In this document: positions 8,583 through 17,110 of the stretch, one piece after another
How positions within the stretch are numbered: the first letter of the stretch is position 1
How the letters are laid out: every line of letters starts with the position of its first letter
Assembly: GCF_002834385.1 (NCBI RefSeq)
Contig: NZ_PITQ01000002.1
Span: forward strand, 248,001 to 312,000
Direction: 5' to 3'
From: Rahnella sp. AA
GTDB lineage: Bacteria > Pseudomonadota > Gammaproteobacteria > Enterobacterales > Enterobacteriaceae
DNA length: 64,000 nt
Notes under the pieces: generated by a model
Told to the model about the DNA's origin: nothing
What the model saw: only the letters and a program-made list of their open reading frames with translations
Database searches by the model: none
Made by a program: the position numbers and the translations under genes

Positions 8583-10028
8583 TTAAGAAAGCTTGTGATC
8601 CTTTTCTGATATTTGGCCCGGGAACGACAACGTAAATATTGTCTCACCTTGCGCAGAACTGGTTACCCGAACACTTCCCTGATGCAGCGCCATGATGGCC
8701 TGAACGATGGATAATCCCAGGCCGCTCGAACTGCCCCCTTCGCTGCGCGATGCGTCGGCCCGGTAAAAGCGATCGAAAAGCTTGCTCAGTTTCTCCGGCA
8801 AAATGGGGGTTCCCTGGCTGATCACATGGATATTCATCCCTTTTGCGTCAGGCTCTGCGCGCAATACGATAGCGCTGCCTTCACGACCATAGCGCACAGC
8901 ATTTGCCACCAGATTACTGAGCGCACGCTGAAACAGCATTGCATCAGCAAAGAGAACACCCTCACCTTCTCCCCGCAGCGTCATCTCGCGTTCATCAGCC
9001 AACCCTTCGAAATATTCTTGTATACGGGTAATTTCGGACGATACATCAATGCTGGTAATCGTCAGTACCGAACGCGCATCAGAAGCACGGGCAAGAAACA
9101 GGATGTTTTCCACCATGCGGGAAATACGTTCCAGCTCTTCCATATTGTTTGCCAGCAGCGTTTCATACTCTTCCACCGAGCGTGGCTGATACAACGCCAC
9201 CTGGCAATGCCCCATCAGTGCGCCCACCGGCGTGCGGATTTCATGGGCCAGATCGGCGGAGAACTGCGTCAGACGCTGATAACCTTCTGAAAGTCTTTCC
9301 AGCATGTCGTTGAAAGAATGGATTAACAGCTGCAATTCCTGAGGTGCATTTTCCGTGCTGAGCCGGGTTGACAGGCTGGACGGATGAATTTGTGTGGCCT
9401 CCTGCGCCATGTTGCGCAGCGGCCGCAGCCCGCGGCGAATCACCATGTAGCCCAGCACAGCAATCAGCACATAGGCAAACAGCACCGCCGCAATAATTTC
9501 CCAGCGAAATGTTTCTAACAGGCGCGATTCTTCGGTCATGAAATGGCCGGAGGTAATTTCGACGAGCCGTCCGTCCTGTATTTTCACTGCCGCACGGGCG
9601 AAGCGCACCGGTGTGCCATCCGGCGCAGTCAGGGAATGCACTGTTTTGAGCGTCAGCGGCTCCCCTTCAGGCACCGGCGCAACCGGCGGCAAACTCAGGC
9701 GTGATGGGTTGACGTTAATCAGCGGTTTCTGATCTGCCAGGCGAAAAACCAGAATATCGCGCTCATTGCCCAGCATATTTTCAAACAGGCCAGGGTTGCG
9801 GCTCAGCTGAGACAAGGGGAATTCATTCGCCAGCAGATGGCGAAAATACTGAACACGCCCGCTGACCTGATAATCTGCACGGCGCACCAGCTCTTTATTC
9901 ATCGAATAATAGAGATAAAAACCGACCGCGCTGATCACCAGCGAGGCAATCAGCGCAAACAATAATGTGGCACGCAATGTCAGTGACATCGCACGTTTTG
10001 GCATTTCAGGTTGCCGGGATTCAGTCAT
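8583..10028 (-). CDS. Heavy-metal/redox-type sensor histidine kinase (CusS/HprS family)
   Basis: The kinase has a transmembrane helix near its N-terminus, a periplasmic sensor of about 130 residues, a second helix ([26 protein letters not shown]), a HAMP segment, the phosphoacceptor box AHEIRTPVG and ATPase boxes [10 protein letters not shown] and [11 protein letters not shown] chose the ATG at 10028, which overlaps the response-regulator stop in ATGACTGA; the frame extends six codons further. The family senses copper/silver (CusS) or hydrogen peroxide (HprS/YedV). The facing operon encodes a molybdoenzyme, as HprRS faces msrPQ in E. coli, so a redox role is my preferred reading. Confidence 0.88.
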   Translation of the reverse strand: MTESRQPEMPKRAMSLTLRATLLFALIASLVISAVGFYLYYSMNKELVRRADYQVSGRVQYFRHLLANEFPLSQLSRNPGLFENMLGNERDILVFRLADQKPLINVNPSRLSLPPVAPVPEGEPLTLKTVHSLTAPDGTPVRFARAAVKIQDGRLVEITSGHFMTEESRLLETFRWEIIAAVLFAYVLIAVLGYMVIRRGLRPLRNMAQEATQIHPSSLSTRLSTENAPQELQLLIHSFNDMLERLSEGYQRLTQFSADLAHEIRTPVGALMGHCQVALYQPRSVEEYETLLANNMEELERISRMVENILFLARASDARSVLTITSIDVSSEITRIQEYFEGLADEREMTLRGEGEGVLFADAMLFQRALSNLVANAVRYGREGSAIVLRAEPDAKGMNIHVISQGTPILPEKLSKLFDRFYRADASRSEGGSSSGLGLSIVQAIMALHQGSVRVTSSAQGETIFTLSFPGQISEKDHKLS

Positions 10029-10695
10029 TGCGCACTTCGCATACATAACCGATGCCGCGTACGGTGTGGATTAGCTTCACATCAAAGGTGCGGTCAACTT
10101 TGCCGCGCAACCTTTTGATCGCGACATCCACAACGTTTGTGTCGCTGTCGAAATTCATATCCCACACCTGTGAGGCGATCATGGTCCGTGACAGCACTTC
10201 GCCCTCCCGGCGCATCAGCAGTTGCAACAACATGAATTCTTTATTGGTCAGTGCAATGGTTTGATCCTGCCGGGTCACACGACGTCTCAGCACGTCCAGA
10301 TTCAGGTCAGCAACCGAATAAACATCAGGCTCACGGGCTGCAGGGCGACGTAACAGAGTGCGGATGCGCAGAACCAGTTCAGTGAAAGAGAAAGGCTTTA
10401 TCAGATAATCATCCGCACCCAGTTCCAGCCCGTGAATACGATCCTGAACCTCATCGCGGGCGGTCAGAAACAGCACCGGAACATCGCTCTTTTTGCGCAG
10501 GACTTCCATCACCTGCCAGCCATCCAGGCCCGGCAGCATGACGTCGAGGATTACGGTGTCATAGCTCTCCTCCAGCGCCAGAAACAGGCCATCCGCGCCG
10601 TTACGTGCCAGATCCACGCTGTACCCCGCCTCCGTCAGCCCCTTTTTCAGGTAGTCGCCGGTGCTGACATCATCTTCTATCACCAGTATCCGCAT
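10021..10695 (-). CDS. OmpR/PhoB-type response regulator (CusR/HprR family)
   Basis: The 224-residue regulator has a receiver domain with acidic pocket EDD (8-9), phosphoacceptor Asp51 ([13 protein letters not shown]), the conserved TAR and the Lys of IKPFSF, followed by a winged-helix domain ending [15 protein letters not shown]. The closest families are CusR and HprR (YedW). It is the first gene of a two-gene operon with the kinase. A perfect CusR/HprR-like palindrome lies 78 bp upstream of its start and 118 bp upstream of the divergent operon, so it probably controls both directions. Confidence 0.9.
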   Translation of the reverse strand: MRILVIEDDVSTGDYLKKGLTEAGYSVDLARNGADGLFLALEESYDTVILDVMLPGLDGWQVMEVLRKKSDVPVLFLTARDEVQDRIHGLELGADDYLIKPFSFTELVLRIRTLLRRPAAREPDVYSVADLNLDVLRRRVTRQDQTIALTNKEFMLLQLLMRREGEVLSRTMIASQVWDMNFDSDTNVVDVAIKRLRGKVDRTFDVKLIHTVRGIGYVCEVRND

Positions 10696-10772
10696 TCAGG
10701 CCCTCAGCGCCGCAAGACCATTCTCCCAAAGAATGATTCAGAGGAAGTTTATCAGTTTCATCAGACACCTTT

Positions 10773-10790
10773 GATGACAATTTTGTCATC
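10773..10790. promoter_or_regulatory. CusR/HprR-like operator palindrome
   Basis: GATGACAATTTTGTCATC has perfect 8-bp arms, GATGACAA and TTGTCATC, around TT. The core TGACAA-N2-TTGTCA matches the box I recall for E. coli CusR and HprR. It lies in the divergent region between the two-component genes and the periplasmic redox operon. A further TTTGTCAC half-site follows at about 10793-10800. Confidence 0.75.
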
Positions 10791-10907
10791 GATTTGTCAC
10801 CAACCGATCCCAGTTTATCGTCCACTCTTAGAGAGGTCATTCATCACTGAAAGGTTCAGTGATTCATTTAACAGAATGAAATAACAAAAGAAACTGGAGA
10901 GTTAGCC

Positions 10908-11531
10908 ATGAAAGCCACCACACGCCTTGCAGGTCTGTTACTCGGTTCCCTGCTGATGTGCAGCGGAATGACATCCGCTTTTGCCGCCGATAATGTGATC
11001 AAACCAACACGTGGAACCATTGATTCAGTTAATGACTCATCCGTACAAATTACTACCCGTCAGGGTGAAAAGCTCGACGTAAAGCTGACCGACCAGACCA
11101 AAATCAACGCCGTCACCAAAGGCCAGATCAGCGATATTAAAGCCGACAGCTTTATCGGTACAGCCGCCGTTCCGCAGGCCGACGGTACGCTGAAAGCACT
11201 GGAGGTTCACGTCTTCGCACCAAGCCTGCGCGGCAGCGGCGAAGGCTTCAACCCGTTTGAATCCGCTGACGGAAAAATCAATACCATGACCAACGGTACC
11301 GTCGGCAAGCTGGTGAACAGCAATGGCCGCACGCTCACCGTGAAATATCACGATGCGGAGAAAACCGTTGTCGTGCCTGATGATGTACCGGTTGTTCTGC
11401 TGGCACCGGGTGACCGCAGCCTGCTGAAACCAGGCACAAAAATCGTTCTGTTTGCGCTGAAAGATGACAAAGGGAACCTGGTTGCCCGCGGCATCGCGGC
11501 CGGTAAAGACGGCATCGCGCCACCGATGTAA
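10908..11531 (+). CDS. Periplasmic protein of unknown function, DUF5666-like
   Basis: The 207-residue product has a clear Sec signal peptide (cleavage near SAFA-ADN, residue 26-27). The mature part contains two beta-rich repeats of the form GTIDSVNDSSVQITTRQGEKLDVKLT and GTVGKLVNSNGRTLTVKYHDAEKTVVVP, resembling DUF5666-type OB-like repeats. No catalytic motif or metal-binding cysteine or histidine cluster is visible. It is the first gene of an operon with a cytochrome b and a molybdoenzyme (26-nt gap to the next gene), so it may bind a ligand or help assemble that redox pair. Function unknown. Confidence 0.72.
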   Translation: MKATTRLAGLLLGSLLMCSGMTSAFAADNVIKPTRGTIDSVNDSSVQITTRQGEKLDVKLTDQTKINAVTKGQISDIKADSFIGTAAVPQADGTLKALEVHVFAPSLRGSGEGFNPFESADGKINTMTNGTVGKLVNSNGRTLTVKYHDAEKTVVVPDDVPVVLLAPGDRSLLKPGTKIVLFALKDDKGNLVARGIAAGKDGIAPPM

Positions 11532-11557
11532 TCAGGCTGTTTAACAGGAGATTTACC

Positions 11558-12199
11558 GTGAAACCTCAGCCCTCTTCAGTTCTAAAACGCAGGATCCATT
11601 CCTGGCCGGTGCGTCTCAGCCACTGGATTAATCTTCTGGCAATGATTGGCATGGTGATGAGCGGCTGGGGGATTTATAACGCGGATCCCCTGTTCACCTT
11701 TACGTTCCCGCAAAACACCACGCTCGGCGGCTGGCTGGGCGGCAACATCGCCTGGCATCTCGCCGTGATGTGGCTGCTGGCGGCTAACGCAGTGTTTTAT
11801 CTGCTGTGGGGCATTTTCAGCGGCCATTTTAAACGGGACTTTTTCCCGTTTTCACCCCGCACAGTCTGGCGCGATACCGTTCGCGCCCTGACCTTCCATC
11901 TGCCCCATAAACTCGGCCAGTACAACGCCGTGCAAAAACTGATGTACAGCGGCGTTCTGTTGCTGGGGCTTCTGCTGGTGCTATCCGGTTTATCCATCTG
12001 GAAACCGGTGCAGTTCAGCGGGCTGGTGTGGCTGTTCGGCGGGTTCGATATTGCCCGTTATGTGCACTTTTTTGCTATGAGTGGCGTGATGCTGTTTGTG
12101 GTCATTCATGTCCTGATGGTGCTGCTGGTGCCGAAAACATTTGTGGCGATGATTACCGGCGGCAAGGCAATGAATAAAGAGGAAAGCGCCGATGAGTGA
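11558..12199 (+). CDS. Cytochrome b561-type membrane subunit (b/b6 domain protein)
   Basis: The 213-residue protein has four predicted membrane helices. Likely haem ligands are His in RLSHWINLL (helix 1), IAWHLAVMWL (helix 2) and ARYVHFFAMSGVMLFVVIHVLMVLL (helix 4). It resembles the diheme cytochrome b subunits of thiosulfate reductase and formate dehydrogenase. Its stop overlaps the molybdoenzyme start by 8 nt (ATGAGTGA), suggesting that it carries electrons between the quinone pool and that enzyme. It is analogous to MsrQ or the YedZ partner of MsrP, though a different family. Confidence 0.85.
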   Translation: MKPQPSSVLKRRIHSWPVRLSHWINLLAMIGMVMSGWGIYNADPLFTFTFPQNTTLGGWLGGNIAWHLAVMWLLAANAVFYLLWGIFSGHFKRDFFPFSPRTVWRDTVRALTFHLPHKLGQYNAVQKLMYSGVLLLGLLLVLSGLSIWKPVQFSGLVWLFGGFDIARYVHFFAMSGVMLFVVIHVLMVLLVPKTFVAMITGGKAMNKEESADE

Positions 12200-12956
12200 A
12201 AAATCACAACGGCCAAAAATCATTCTGGAGCCCGATCAGCGCAAGCAACTGGTGAATATCCAGCGCCGTTTACTGCTGCGCTCAGGATTAACACTCGGTG
12301 CCGTTTCCATGCTGACCGGCTGTAATTTGCAGGACGGCGATGAAGTCGACAAAGTGCTGTGGGCGATGTCGCGCTGGAATGACCGCGTTCAGGGCTGGTT
12401 ATTCGGCGGGCAAAAGCTGGCGCAAACTTACCGCGCCGACCAGATTACGACGCCGTTTCGCTTCAACGCGTATTACCCCGAATACAATGTGCCGGAAATC
12501 GACATCCCGAATTACCGGCTGGAAGTGTCCGGGCTGGTGCAAAAGAAAGCCTCGTGGACGCTGGAACAGCTGCAACGCCTGCCGCAGGAAAGTCAGATCA
12601 CCCGGCTGATTTGTATTGAAGGCTGGAGCGCCATCGGGCAGTGGAAAGGCGTACCGCTTAAAACATTTCTTCAGCACGTCGGAGCCGATCTGACAGCTAA
12701 TTATGTCGGGTTTAAATGCGATGACCGCTATTACTCGAGCATCGATATGGCCACCGCACTGCATCCGCAAACCATTCTGGCACTGGATTTTGGCGGCAAA
12801 CCGCTGCCTCCGGATTTCGGATACCCGCTGCGGCTGAGAATGCCCACCAAGTTAGGCTTCAAGAACGCCAAACATATCGGCGCGATTTTCGTCACCAATA
12901 ACAATCCGGGCGGCTACTGGGAAGATCAGGGTTATAACTGGTATAGCGGGATTTGA
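12192..12956 (+). CDS. Tat-exported molybdopterin-dependent oxidoreductase, predicted lipoprotein
   Basis: The 254-residue protein has the sulfite-oxidase-type molybdopterin fold. The N-terminus shows a Tat-like motif QRRLLLR (twin Arg 25-26), a hydrophobic stretch and a lipobox LTGC with Cys44. The molybdenum-ligating Cys is probably Cys141 in ITRLICIEGWSAIGQWKGVPL, with KLGFKNAKHIGAIFVTNNNPGGYW near the C-terminus. It would act at the periplasmic face, tethered by lipid, with the cytochrome b upstream as electron partner. MsrP (methionine sulfoxide reductase) is a relative, but this protein is shorter and a lipoprotein, so the substrate is open. Confidence 0.83.
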   Translation: MSEKSQRPKIILEPDQRKQLVNIQRRLLLRSGLTLGAVSMLTGCNLQDGDEVDKVLWAMSRWNDRVQGWLFGGQKLAQTYRADQITTPFRFNAYYPEYNVPEIDIPNYRLEVSGLVQKKASWTLEQLQRLPQESQITRLICIEGWSAIGQWKGVPLKTFLQHVGADLTANYVGFKCDDRYYSSIDMATALHPQTILALDFGGKPLPPDFGYPLRLRMPTKLGFKNAKHIGAIFVTNNNPGGYWEDQGYNWYSGI

Positions 12957-12993
12957 TTGCTGCCGGGTACGAACACTTTGCCGGATAACAGAT

Positions 12994-13026
12994 ATAAAAA
13001 AACCGCTCTTTCGAGCGGTTTTTGTT
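12994..13026. terminator. Bidirectional terminator between the molybdoenzyme gene and ompX
   Basis: Arms AACCGCTC (13001-13008) and GAGCGGTT (13013-13020), TTTC loop, A-run before and T-run after. It can serve both convergent genes. Confidence 0.85.
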
Positions 13027-13067
13027 TTCGCGACAGGGTAACGGCAAGCGTTACACAGAGCGAAGAA

Positions 13068-13601
13068 TTAGAAGCTGTAACCCACGCCTGCGATCCAGGT
13101 GCCAACATCAACACTGCGGATGCGGGACTGTTCGTAGGATACATCCAGAGCAACGTTCTGGATTGGGTTGAACTGCAGACCAGCACCGTAAGAGAAACCG
13201 TAATCGCTGGTATCTGATTTTTCACGGTTAGCAGCAGAAGCTACGTTTTCGTTGTACTGGAATTTACCGTAGCCCAGACCGATTACGCCGTAAGCAGAAA
13301 CCCAGTCGTTGATGCGGTAAGCAGGACCAGCAGTGATGCCGTAGTACTGAGCTTTACGGTAGTCACCGGAAGTTGGGTTGCTGTCATCCTGAATGTAGGT
13401 GAAAGAACCGATAACGCCCAGTGGGTTGTTATCTTGCTCGTAGCGGTATTTCAGGTTGAAGCCGTTTGCTTTGTTAACAACGCCTTGTGCGTCGCCCTGT
13501 GCATAACCAGCGGTAACAGTGCTTGTACCTGCGAATGCGCTAGAAGAAACGCCCAGTGCAACTACGCAAGCTAATGCGGAAAGACATGCGATTTTTTTCA
13601 T
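13068..13601 (-). CDS. ompX: Outer membrane protein X
   Basis: The 177-residue precursor begins MKKIACLSALACVVALGV, a signal peptide nearly the same as in E. coli OmpX, with cleavage near SSAFA. The mature part is an eight-stranded beta-barrel with alternating aromatic strands and the terminal VGTWIAGVGYSF, ending in Phe as expected for BamA recognition. The open frame extends upstream, but the ATG at 13601 (or the adjacent ATG at 13604) follows a GAGGTGG site. It is divergent from rhtA, as in E. coli. The role is an abundant small barrel linked to adhesion and stress. Confidence 0.93.
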   Translation of the reverse strand: MKKIACLSALACVVALGVSSSAFAGTSTVTAGYAQGDAQGVVNKANGFNLKYRYEQDNNPLGVIGSFTYIQDDSNPTSGDYRKAQYYGITAGPAYRINDWVSAYGVIGLGYGKFQYNENVASAANREKSDTSDYGFSYGAGLQFNPIQNVALDVSYEQSRIRSVDVGTWIAGVGYSF

Positions 13602-13604
13602 CAT

Positions 13605-14000
13605 AACCACCTCAAATGAGAAACCAAAGTAACCTTCACGTTGGAAAATATACCAAAAACCAGTGTGAAACTCTGCCTCAATTAAGATGTCCAAAGCATC
13701 ATATGGTGTAACAGGAAGTTTCCAGTGCTATCTATCCCATTAATTTAATTGAGATTTTAGTCACACAAACTATAAGATAAACTTATTGAACTTTTTGGGA
13801 TTAGCAGATAATTCCTAAAAATATGGACAAAAAAACAACAGTTTTCAGCGTTTTTTGGCGAAAAGTGTTTTGAAAAATAATTTTTTCGAGGATTTTTTCT
13901 CCCCTGATTTCCCACTACACTGACGGCTCTTTACCTTTCTTTTCAAAACTATAAATCTGAAAATTTCCGATTATCAGGATTATCGCAAAAGGCGCTATGG
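13605..14000. other. AT-rich divergent intergenic region, ompX / rhtA
   Basis: About 395 bp without a credible gene. The first 50 bp are the ompX 5' leader. The middle (about 13730-13910) is strongly AT-rich with A- and T-tracts, which suits H-NS-type or bent-DNA control of ompX. I could not assign individual promoter boxes with confidence. Confidence 0.5.
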
Positions 14001-14987
14001 ATGACACAGTCAGGACCAAACCAGCCGCAGGATCTGCAGAAAGCTCAGCAGGCCACTGCGCATAACAACAGCCCACCGGTTGTGGCATTACCGAAAAAAA
14101 CCTCTCCTCTGATGGCGATCCTGCTGCTGCTGATTGCGATGCTTTCGCTTCAAGGGGGGGCATCACTGGCTAAATCTCTTTTCCCGATAGTAGGCCCGCA
14201 AGGCGTGACTGCATTACGTCTGGGGATCGGATCCATTCTGCTGCTGCTCTATTTTCGGCCTTGGCGTTTGAAGATGCGCGGCGGTAATCTGCGTGCACTG
14301 CTGATGTATGGCCTGGCGCTGGGATGTATGAATTACACCTTTTACCTGGCGATACGCACCGTTCCTCTGGGTATTGCTGTGGCGCTCGAATTCACCGGGC
14401 CGCTTGCCGTTGCGATGTTCTCTTCACGCCGTCCCGTAGACTTCGTCTGGGTGGTGCTGGCCGTCGCCGGGTTGTTGTTCCTGCTGCCGCTCGGGCAAAG
14501 CGTCGGTGGTGTTGATTTGAAAGGCGCGTGTTTCGCATTAACCGCCGGTGCCTGTTGGGCAGTCTATATTCTTGCCGGGCAACGCGCCGGAAGCAGCTAC
14601 GGTCCGGGTACAGCGGCGATGGGTTCGCTGGTCGCGGCGCTGATTTTCTTCCCCATTGGCGTGGCGCAGGCACATACCTCAATTTTCAGTTGGGAAATTT
14701 TACCGCTGGGGCTGTTGATCGCCCTGCTCACGTCAGCGATCCCTTATTCGCTGGAAATGATGGCACTGACCAAACTCCCGGCAAAAACTTTCGGCACGCT
14801 GATGAGTATGGAACCGGCGATGGCGGCCCTTTCAGGGATTATCTTCCTTGGTGAGTTTCTGAACCGCTCACAATGGCTCGGGCTGGCGGCGATTATTGCA
14901 GCATCCGCAGGGTCGACGCTGACGCTTCAGCGCAAAACGAAGATCGAAACAGTCGATGTTGCGGGCAATAATCCTTCAGGAAAGTAA
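14001..14987 (+). CDS. rhtA: Threonine/homoserine exporter RhtA (EamA family)
   Basis: The 328-residue EamA/DMT transporter has ten predicted membrane helices in two five-helix repeats. Segments such as LQGGASLAKSLFP, VPLGIAVALEFTGPLAVA, SSRRPVDFVWVVLAVAGL, PYSLEMMALTKLP and FGTLMSMEPAMAALSG match E. coli RhtA. The N-terminus is about 35 residues longer, polar and rich in Gln and Ala; a start at Met37 would give the usual length, so the true start is uncertain. RhtA exports threonine and homoserine. It stands beside ompX as in E. coli. Confidence 0.92.
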   Translation: MTQSGPNQPQDLQKAQQATAHNNSPPVVALPKKTSPLMAILLLLIAMLSLQGGASLAKSLFPIVGPQGVTALRLGIGSILLLLYFRPWRLKMRGGNLRALLMYGLALGCMNYTFYLAIRTVPLGIAVALEFTGPLAVAMFSSRRPVDFVWVVLAVAGLLFLLPLGQSVGGVDLKGACFALTAGACWAVYILAGQRAGSSYGPGTAAMGSLVAALIFFPIGVAQAHTSIFSWEILPLGLLIALLTSAIPYSLEMMALTKLPAKTFGTLMSMEPAMAALSGIIFLGEFLNRSQWLGLAAIIAASAGSTLTLQRKTKIETVDVAGNNPSGK

Positions 14988-15008
14988 ATTCGGATTGAAA
15001 TCGCATAA

Positions 15009-15041
15009 CAGCCATGAAATAAAATCATGGCTTTTTTCTTT
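15009..15041 (+). terminator. rhtA terminator
   Basis: Arms GCCATGA (15011-15017) and TCATGGC (15025-15031) followed by a run of six T. Confidence 0.85.
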
Positions 15042-15097
15042 TTAATCAATGCATTGAAAATAACTTTCAATAATTTCACTTTTTTTCATCTTTTCCT

Positions 15098-15126
15098 GCA
15101 TCCAAAAGCGGGTGTCCGTTCGTATG
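15098..15126 (+). promoter_or_regulatory. Possible ECF (SigK-like) promoter of the fasciclin gene
   Basis: GCATCC (15098-15103), a 17-bp spacer and CGTATG (15121-15126) lie about 50 bp upstream of the fasciclin gene. CATCC-type -35 elements are known for SigK-like ECF factors. The neighbouring sigma gene belongs to that group, so autoregulation is plausible, but only one copy was found and the match is short. Confidence 0.35.
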
Positions 15127-15176
15127 TATAGATGTGAGGCAAGACCTTACCTACTCAATAAACAAAGGACACCATC

Positions 15177-15740
15177 ATGAAAACATTACTCCGTACCGCT
15201 ATCTGCGCTTCAATTCTGCTGAGCACTGCGTCAATGGCTGCAATGATGTCTGAACAAACCACCATGGTCGGTGGTGCTGAAATGTACCCGTCTAAAAATA
15301 TTGTAGAAAACGCCCTGAATTCGAAAGACCACACGACGCTGGTTGCCGCGGTTAAAGCGGCCGGTCTGGTCGATACCTTGCAAAGCAAAGGCCCGTTCAC
15401 CGTCTTCGCCCCGACCAATGCGGCGTTCGCTAAATTGCCAGCAGGAACCGTCGACAGCCTGGTGAAACCAGAAAACAAAGCCACACTGACCAGCATCCTG
15501 ACTTACCACGTGGTTGCCGGTAAATATGAAATGAAAGACCTGGAAAAATTGCTGAAAAAAGGCAACGGTACGGCTGAATTGAAAACCGTTAACGGCCAGC
15601 CGCTGTGGATCATGAATAATGGCCCGCATAACATTCAGTTGAAAGATGGCAAAGGCAATATCGCGAATATCAGCACTTATGACGTCCAGCAGAAGAACGG
15701 TGTGATCGACGTCATTGATACCGTCCTGATGCCAAAATAA
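15177..15740 (+). CDS. Fasciclin (FAS1)-domain secreted protein
   Basis: The 187-residue protein has a Sec signal peptide (about residues 1-21, ending SMAA) and one FAS1 domain from about residue 40. FAS1 landmarks are seen: LVAAVKAAGLVDTLQSKGPFTVFAPTNAAFAKLP (H1 region) and LTYHVVAGKY (H2 region), then VIDVIDTVLMPK at the end. It should be periplasmic or surface-exposed. FAS1 proteins act in adhesion or matrix interaction. A sigma/anti-sigma pair follows 64 nt downstream on the same strand; FAS1 genes next to SigK/RskA-type pairs recur in proteobacteria and mycobacteria, suggesting the gene is a target of that sigma factor. Confidence 0.88.
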   Translation: MKTLLRTAICASILLSTASMAAMMSEQTTMVGGAEMYPSKNIVENALNSKDHTTLVAAVKAAGLVDTLQSKGPFTVFAPTNAAFAKLPAGTVDSLVKPENKATLTSILTYHVVAGKYEMKDLEKLLKKGNGTAELKTVNGQPLWIMNNGPHNIQLKDGKGNIANISTYDVQQKNGVIDVIDTVLMPK

Positions 15741-15804
15741 AACCGACTATACTGAGGGCATGATTTCTTTATGAAACAGCACCTCAGTAAGTCAGGACGG
15801 GCGA

Positions 15805-16386
15805 ATGCATGACAATTTTTTAGTTAAGCCAACACCAGAGAAAGCGCTGGAAATCCAGCGAGAACTGATGAGCGCCATGGCAGCCGGCGATCGTCAGGCG
15901 TTTGAACAGTTATACCGTCTGACCTCATCCAGGTTGTTTGCCGTTGCGTTGCGTATGTTGCGCCGGCACGCCTGGGCAGAGGAAGTATTGCACGACAGCT
16001 ACATCACCGCGTGGAACCGGGCGGCGTGTTATAACCCCGCCCTCAGTTCTCCGATGACCTGGCTCACACACATTGTCCGCAACCGCGCTATCGACTGGAT
16101 GCGCGGGAGCGACAACCAATTGGATGAGCTAGATGACAATATTGCCGACGGTTTCACCGAAGACAGTGATGACCCCCTGCAACGGTTGCAGCAAGACAGC
16201 GATGCCAAAATCCTGGCGAACTGCCTCGCCCATCTCCCTGCAGAACAAAGACAAAGCCTGATCCTTGCCTATTATCAGGGCTTATCTCACGGTGAGGTTT
16301 CATCGCATTTACAACAACCGCTGGGGACGATTAAGAGCTGGATACGTCGCGCCCTGGATCACTTAAAGAGCTGCGTCGGACTATGA
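15805..16386 (+). CDS. ECF sigma factor, SigK-like
   Basis: The 193-residue protein has sigma region 2 (DRQAFEQLYRLTSSRLFAVALRMLRRHAWAEEVLHDSYITAWNRA, with the DNA-melting segment SPMTWLTHIVRNRAIDWMR) and region 4 (LAHLPAEQRQSLILAYYQGLSHGEVSSHLQQPLGTIKSWIRRALDHLK). Regions 1 and 3 are absent, as expected for an ECF factor. Its ATGA overlap with the next gene couples it to the anti-sigma factor. It probably drives the fasciclin gene and its own operon in response to an envelope signal. The signal is unknown. Confidence 0.88.
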   Translation: MHDNFLVKPTPEKALEIQRELMSAMAAGDRQAFEQLYRLTSSRLFAVALRMLRRHAWAEEVLHDSYITAWNRAACYNPALSSPMTWLTHIVRNRAIDWMRGSDNQLDELDDNIADGFTEDSDDPLQRLQQDSDAKILANCLAHLPAEQRQSLILAYYQGLSHGEVSSHLQQPLGTIKSWIRRALDHLKSCVGL

Positions 16387-17060
16387 AAAGCAGAAGCCAT
16401 TATCATGCTGCCCTCGCGGCTGAATATGCGCTCGGCACTTTACGCGGCGCAGCCCGAATTCAGTTCGAGCAGAAAATGCACAACGACCCTGAACTGGCGG
16501 CAGAAGTTGCCCGCTGGCAGGAAGCGTTCACACAGCTGGACAATCAGATTGTTCCGGTGCTCCCGCCTTCTTCGGTGTGGAAACGCATTCAGCACAGCCT
16601 GGCACTTCAGCCCGCTAAATTCACGCCACCCGCCCGGAAACCCGTCAGGGCTTACATCGGCTGGGCGCTGGCTGCCGGGCTTGCCGCATTACTGCTGATC
16701 CCACGCCTTTTGGTGCAGCCAGCGACACCTACGCCGGTGGCGATTTTGGCCAGCAGTGCAGGTGCGCCAAACGGACAATGGGTCGTCAGTGCAGACATGA
16801 GTACGCGAAGCCTGATGCTGACGCCGCTTAATGCACAAAATGTCGCATCTGACCGCAGCTTAGAACTTTGGGCGATACCCCCTGGCGGTAAACCGCGGTC
16901 GCTGGGCCTGCTGAATACGCAACAGCCGACACAGTTAGCGCTTGCGGCGAAGATGCCGGATCCGGGTTATACGCTGGCAATAAGCCTCGAGCCTCGTGGT
17001 GGCTCACCAACCGGACAGCCTACCGGTGCAGTACTGTATAGCGGTGCGCTGGCGTTATAA
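16383..17060 (+). CDS. Anti-sigma factor, RskA family
   Basis: The 225-residue protein has a cytoplasmic N-terminal sigma-binding helix bundle (HYHAALAAEYALGTLRGAARIQFEQKM), one membrane helix (about residues 90-107, YIGWALAAGLAALLLIPRLL) and a periplasmic C-terminal RskA-type domain (residues about 115-225). Within the latter, SLELWAIPPGGKPRSLGLL is typical of the family. It should hold the partner sigma factor at the inner membrane until a periplasmic cue. It overlaps the sigma gene by 4 nt. Confidence 0.87.
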   Translation: MKSRSHYHAALAAEYALGTLRGAARIQFEQKMHNDPELAAEVARWQEAFTQLDNQIVPVLPPSSVWKRIQHSLALQPAKFTPPARKPVRAYIGWALAAGLAALLLIPRLLVQPATPTPVAILASSAGAPNGQWVVSADMSTRSLMLTPLNAQNVASDRSLELWAIPPGGKPRSLGLLNTQQPTQLALAAKMPDPGYTLAISLEPRGGSPTGQPTGAVLYSGALAL

Positions 17061-17076
17061 GTCGCGCAAAAAGTGA

Positions 17077-17110
17077 AAAAGTGGCGGGATTTTTCCTGCC
17101 GCTTTTTTAA
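17077..17110 (+). terminator. Terminator of the fasciclin/sigma/anti-sigma unit
   Basis: A stem with GGCGGGA and TCCTGCC arms around a TTTT loop ends in a T-run at 17104-17109. Confidence 0.75.
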
